From the NCBI GenBank assembly GCA_943704525.1, contig CALSCQ010000499.1:1-10763 (forward strand): a stretch of 10,763 nt of DNA, written 5' to 3'. This stretch comes from Pigoraptor vietnamica (lineage: Eukaryota; Opisthokonta; Filasterea). A model generated the notes under the pieces. The model did not search any database, was not told where the DNA came from, and saw only the letters and a program-made list of their open reading frames with translations. Position numbers and translations under genes: made by a program. The stretch's first letter is position 1. The number at the start of each line of letters is the position of its first letter. This document shows, one piece after another, positions 7,671 through 10,763 of this stretch.

Positions 7671-10551
7671 TCAGCACACGTAGTCGGGGTGTTCTGTTCC
7701 TTCAAAGCGGGCGAATGTCTCACGGCTTCCGAACAATACGGCAGCGCGGCACTGTACACGCCATTCACAAAGTGAATAGCCCCCATCGCATGAAGCGACT
7801 TCGCAGCCCCGAGCACTTGCGCTGAATCGAAAGCGCCTCTTCAAGATGGGAGAAGGACCGGTTGTGGTCCCCTTGTGAGAACAGGCAGCGCACGATCCCA
7901 TACAGCGTGCTCGCGACTTCGCGGCTCTCGGCGCCGTAGCAATTTCGCTGCGCCTCCTCCAGCAAACGAAGCGCGTCCGCATGCTCCCCTAGCGACGACC
8001 GCACAAGCCCCATCTCGTGCAGCGTCACCGCGACTTCGCGACTCTCGGCGTCGGCGCATTTGCGCTCAATAACAAGCGACTCCTCCAGCAAACGAAGCGC
8101 GTCCGCATGCTCCCCTTGCGACGATTTCACCCGCCCCATCTCGTATAGCGTCACCGCGACATCGCCGATTCTCGGCGCCGGCGTAATTGAGGAAGATACT
8201 TAGCGCTCTCCTGTAACACTCGCGCGCTTCTTCGAAATGCTCCATTTGGATGTGAACATCACCAATCTCCTTCATCACAATGCCAGTTTCCCTGTGCCCG
8301 TCGCTCCGAGGTCGGAGTGCGACGAGCGCCCCATCAAACATCGATAGCGCATCTTCGTTGCGGAACTGCTCACATAGCAAGCGGACCCATTCCGAAAAAC
8401 GGGTGCGCCCTCGAATCAGCGTTCATGTGCGGGTGCTCTCTTACAATGGCGATCGCCGCCTCGTACGCCTTCTGCGCCTCGTCGCTCTGGCCCAACGCAC
8501 GCCGCACGTCTCCTGCAATGTTCAGGGCATCGAGGGCTCGCTTGGAACTGCCAGACATGTGAGCGCAGCGGGAGGCGTCTTCCACGTGCGCAAGCGCGTT
8601 GCCATTGTCGCCCATCCAATGGTACGCACGCGCCACCTCAACAAACGTCGCACCTCTTGCAGCCGCATCGGCGTCGACGGACAGCAGCGACTTTGACGCG
8701 AGCAACTCGGTTAACGCGCGCTCGCGTCGTCCGAGAATGAGCTGTCCTCCCCAGCCACCGACGCGCCTCAGAGACCTCCAGATTACCCGCGGTCTGCGCC
8801 CTCTGACTGTCCAGCGCACGGCGCAGCGCGGTTTCAGCGGCGATTGCAGACGTATTGTCCAAAAACGTGCTGCCATCGTCCAATACTGTGCCGCAGTGCT
8901 CCGGCCGTCACGCGCATTCCGTAACCGCCGTCCCCGGTGGCCGCCTCCAACTTCGCACAGAGCGATTCGACGTGCGGAATGAGCGATCGATTGAAGGCCA
9001 CTGCGTCGACGGGGTGTCTTCGCTGAAGGAGAATCTCCCCTCCACTGCAGCGGCGACAACGCGGAGAGCCTTCTCTTTCTCTTCCCCACCGCTACTCAGC
9101 CACGCAGCTTCCTGCACAAACTGGTGGCACGCCACCGTTTCGCATCCAAAGTCCTCGTTGACACCCTTTGCTTCGACGAGTCCGTACGTCGCAAGCAAGC
9201 GCATGCATTCGTCCACGTCGACGTCATCCTCCTCCACGTTTTCCATCCACCATTTCGGTATCTCACCTTCGCGGGTGACGGCGCATCGCTGCAGCGCGCG
9301 AAGAGCATGCGCGCCGCCCTCGTTCTCCCGTAGCGACTGAACCGTCAGCGCCCACGCACTGCGCGCACTCCGGTCATAATCTAAAGGGACCGCGTCGGCC
9401 GAGTCCGCACCGCACCCGTTCAATTTGCGCAAGTAACTGCGTGGACTCCTGCCACTCTCAATGCACTTTGCCGCCATCGCGAGCGACAGCGGATATCCGC
9501 ACATGCGGCGCGCAATCTCGCGAACGGCGTCGGCGTCTTCAACTCCAGGGTAGAGATCGAGCGCTTTGGCGATAAACAAGAGCGATGCTTCGAGGGAGAG
9601 AAACGACGGTCGCACACACACTGCGGCGCTATCATGCAGTAGGCGCGTACTCGTCACAACGACGTGACCCCCCATCCCCGGGATGTATGCACTGACGCAC
9701 TTGTTTCTGTCGAAGTCGGCCCTGTCGGCAGCATCCACCACTACCAGCCAGCGCCGTCCATTAATGGCTGGCAGCGCTGAAGCCAGCACTTCACACGCGC
9801 TCGCACAATTGTTAGCGGGGCGTCGACCGAACATAAACCGAGGGAGGCGGCGATGGAGGCAAAGTCGCTATCGATGCTTGCGGCAGAAACGAGCACGCAG
9901 GCGTCGTAGAGCGACGCGCTGTCCAAAGCGTAACGCACGACGAGCGACGTCTTTCCTATGCCGTGGCACCCCTCCACGCGGACAAAGCGCATCATCGTGC
10001 CGTCACCATCGGCCAGCTTGGCCCTGAGGTCCGCAAGACACTCGTCACGGCCAAAGAGGCGCACGCACTGGCGATCCGCGAAGGCGACACTCCTGAAGGC
10101 CGTCCGAACGCCTGTGTGGTAAGAGTACGAAAGTCATTAGTACATGCGCAATTGCCTCGCGATTGTTCGTCTCGACAGATACAGTACCCGCAACATCTCT
10201 TCGCAGCGACACTTTTGGGCGAGAGGTGCGTCACTCACGGGGGTCTCTGCAAATAGATCAGAGACATTCGTTAGAAATTGTCAACAATACACACAGGTTG
10301 ATAATTGTCATACCATCATCTTCATCCGCCCGTCGCTTCCGCGGTTCAGAGGAAACAATGCGGGAGGGCGACTCTTCACCAACTGCTGACGCTCCGCCCT
10401 TCGACTCCGTATGATGCAGCGGAGACTTTCCCTTCTCCAACGGCCGTAGCCGTTTCGAGGGATTGGCGCATCCATCAATATCGATGTGAAGGTCACGGAA
10501 AACACCGTCGAGGGATTCGCCGCCTTCTGCCATTCGTTCCACTTCTGCCAT
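7671..10551 (-). pseudogene. NB-ARC + TPR (STAND, NLR-like) NTPase gene broken by several single-base frameshifts
   Basis: Exon 1 (10551-10314) codes about 79 residues: acidic/helical start, then basic clusters (SKRLRPLEKGK, PRKRR) that could be a nuclear signal. A 202-nt intron (10313-10112; donor GTATGA, branch TACTAAT, acceptor CACAG) joins in frame to exon 2 (10111 to about 7671, roughly 810 residues). Exon 2 holds an NB-ARC ATPase: P-loop GCHGIGKTS (about 9973-9947), kinase-2 strand LVVVDAAD (about 9747-9724), sensor-like VVVTSTR (about 9670-9645), GLPL-like CGYPLSLA (about 9503-9480), and CHQFVQEA (about 9145), equivalent to the HRLVQ motif of NB-ARC/TPR proteins. Kinesin-light-chain-like TPRs of about 42 residues follow. 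These parts lie in different frames; joining them needs about eight one-base shifts, at 9740-9835, 9011-9014 (G4), 8878-8884, 8749-8752 (C4), 8395-8399 (A5), 8164-8167, 7807-7810 (C4) and about 7695-7705. No nonsense codon interrupts the corrected frame. Family members are nucleotide-switched sensors that oligomerise. It is either a young pseudogene or an intact gene with sequence errors. The frame stays open upstream of ATG 10551 to 10647, so the true start is uncertain. Confidence 0.75.
7885..8170 (-). repeat. Tandem TPR units (about 42 codons) with high DNA identity
   Basis: The 30 bases at 7961-7990 recur at 8087-8116, a spacing of 126 nt (42 codons), and the similarity continues through each unit. 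A third unit at about 7885-7930 is more diverged and is spaced 117 nt away, owing to a three-codon deletion in the second half of the unit. Encoded units share EMG, GEHADALRLLEE and ESRE blocks, typical of kinesin-light-chain-like TPRs. Recent unit duplication is the simplest reading. Confidence 0.75.
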
Positions 10552-10763
10552 GAGCGCTGCAGCGGTAGCTTCGTCCACACCGATCGAGCTCAAGTCCGCC
10601 GTCGACTCGGACGTGCCTCTCGGCGTCAGTTGCGACGGGGTCCTCAGCTACGCAACGTTATTCGGACGCTGTGAAGTAAGTGAGCAATGATTCAATGTGC
10701 ACTTGTCCACTGTCAGATTTGGCAGCTTCAGTTATTCACAATCTCACGGCATTTCTGCAGAAT
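10550..10763 (+). CDS. 5' part of an unidentified plus-strand gene (exon 1 and intron 1; runs off the window)
   Basis: From ATG 10550 a frame of 42 codons (10550-10675) ends at a textbook donor, GAA|GTAAGTG. An 85-nt intron (10676-10760) ends in TTTCTGCAG, and the next exon begins at 10761 with three bases inside the window. The splice is phase 0. The encoded start is Ser/Ala-rich for about nine residues and then reads like a folded domain (IELKSAVDSDVPLGVSCDG, then VLSYATLFGRCE). I do not recognise it. Third positions are GC-rich, as in the other genes. The frame is open upstream to 10490, so an earlier exon or start is possible, though ATG 10550 is the first ATG in that frame. It is divergent from the NB-ARC/TPR gene and the two ATGs share bases. 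Confidence 0.55.

Noticed and set aside
9776-9838. A 62-nt intron (GTTTATG...CTAAC...TTCAG) to explain the first frame change in the NB-ARC domain
   Set aside because: It would fix the frame but delete the helix that normally lies between the RNBS-A region and the kinase-2 strand, and it is much shorter than other introns. Since seven other frame changes in the same exon have no intron-like sequence, a one-base lesion is more consistent.
1-10763. Prokaryotic operon, CRISPR array, IS element, integrated virus
   Set aside because: No Shine-Dalgarno-led gene strings, no spaced direct repeats, no transposase, capsid or polymerase motifs; genes are intron-split.

Overview
The window is nuclear DNA from a GC-rich, intron-rich microbial eukaryote. 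All spliced genes need spliceosomal introns of about 85-370 nt. Donors are mostly GTGAGT, GTGCGT or GTGGGT, acceptors are CAG, and branch sites resemble TACTAAT or TTCTAAC. A LIM domain, an NB-ARC/TPR NTPase and YxxP-type tyrosine motifs fit a unicellular holozoan or an amoeba-like protist. That placement is inference; no ribosomal RNA or marker gene is present to fix it. There is no sign of prokaryotic operons, CRISPR, IS elements or a virus.

Layout: (1) 59-2096, minus strand: six-exon gene for a 282-aa type II membrane protein with a cysteine-rich ectodomain; its last intron carries a tandem duplication. (2) 2097-2871: intergenic, with a CT microsatellite and an E-box palindrome near the first gene's start and a hairpin-rich stretch further up. 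(3) 2872-3267, minus strand: small Ala/Ser/Glu-rich helical protein, perhaps with one tiny upstream exon. (4) 3268-4193: divergent intergenic region and probable promoter of the LIM gene. (5) 4194-7088, plus strand: nine-exon gene for a 554-aa protein with an N-terminal LIM domain, five 34-residue repeats of a kind I do not recognise, a basic/acidic linker, a coiled coil and a C-terminal cluster of tyrosine motifs. (6) 7089-7670: convergent intergenic region. (7) 7671-10551, minus strand: NB-ARC + 42-residue TPR (STAND/NLR-like) gene whose reading frame is broken by about eight single-base shifts, mostly at short homopolymers. (8) 10550 to the window end, plus strand: first exon and first intron of another gene, head-to-head with the NLR-like gene and too short to show in an ORF scan.

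How the parts relate: no shared pathway can be read from gene order. The LIM-repeat protein looks like a scaffold/adaptor (zinc-binding protein-interaction domain, solenoid-like repeats, dimerising coiled coil, candidate SH2-docking tyrosines). The NB-ARC/TPR locus looks like an NLR-like sensor that is either decaying or mis-sequenced. The most notable signals are the one-repeat-per-exon architecture of the LIM gene, its tyrosine tail, the frameshift pattern of the NLR-like gene with no nonsense codons, and the two head-to-head start codons that share bases at 10549-10552.
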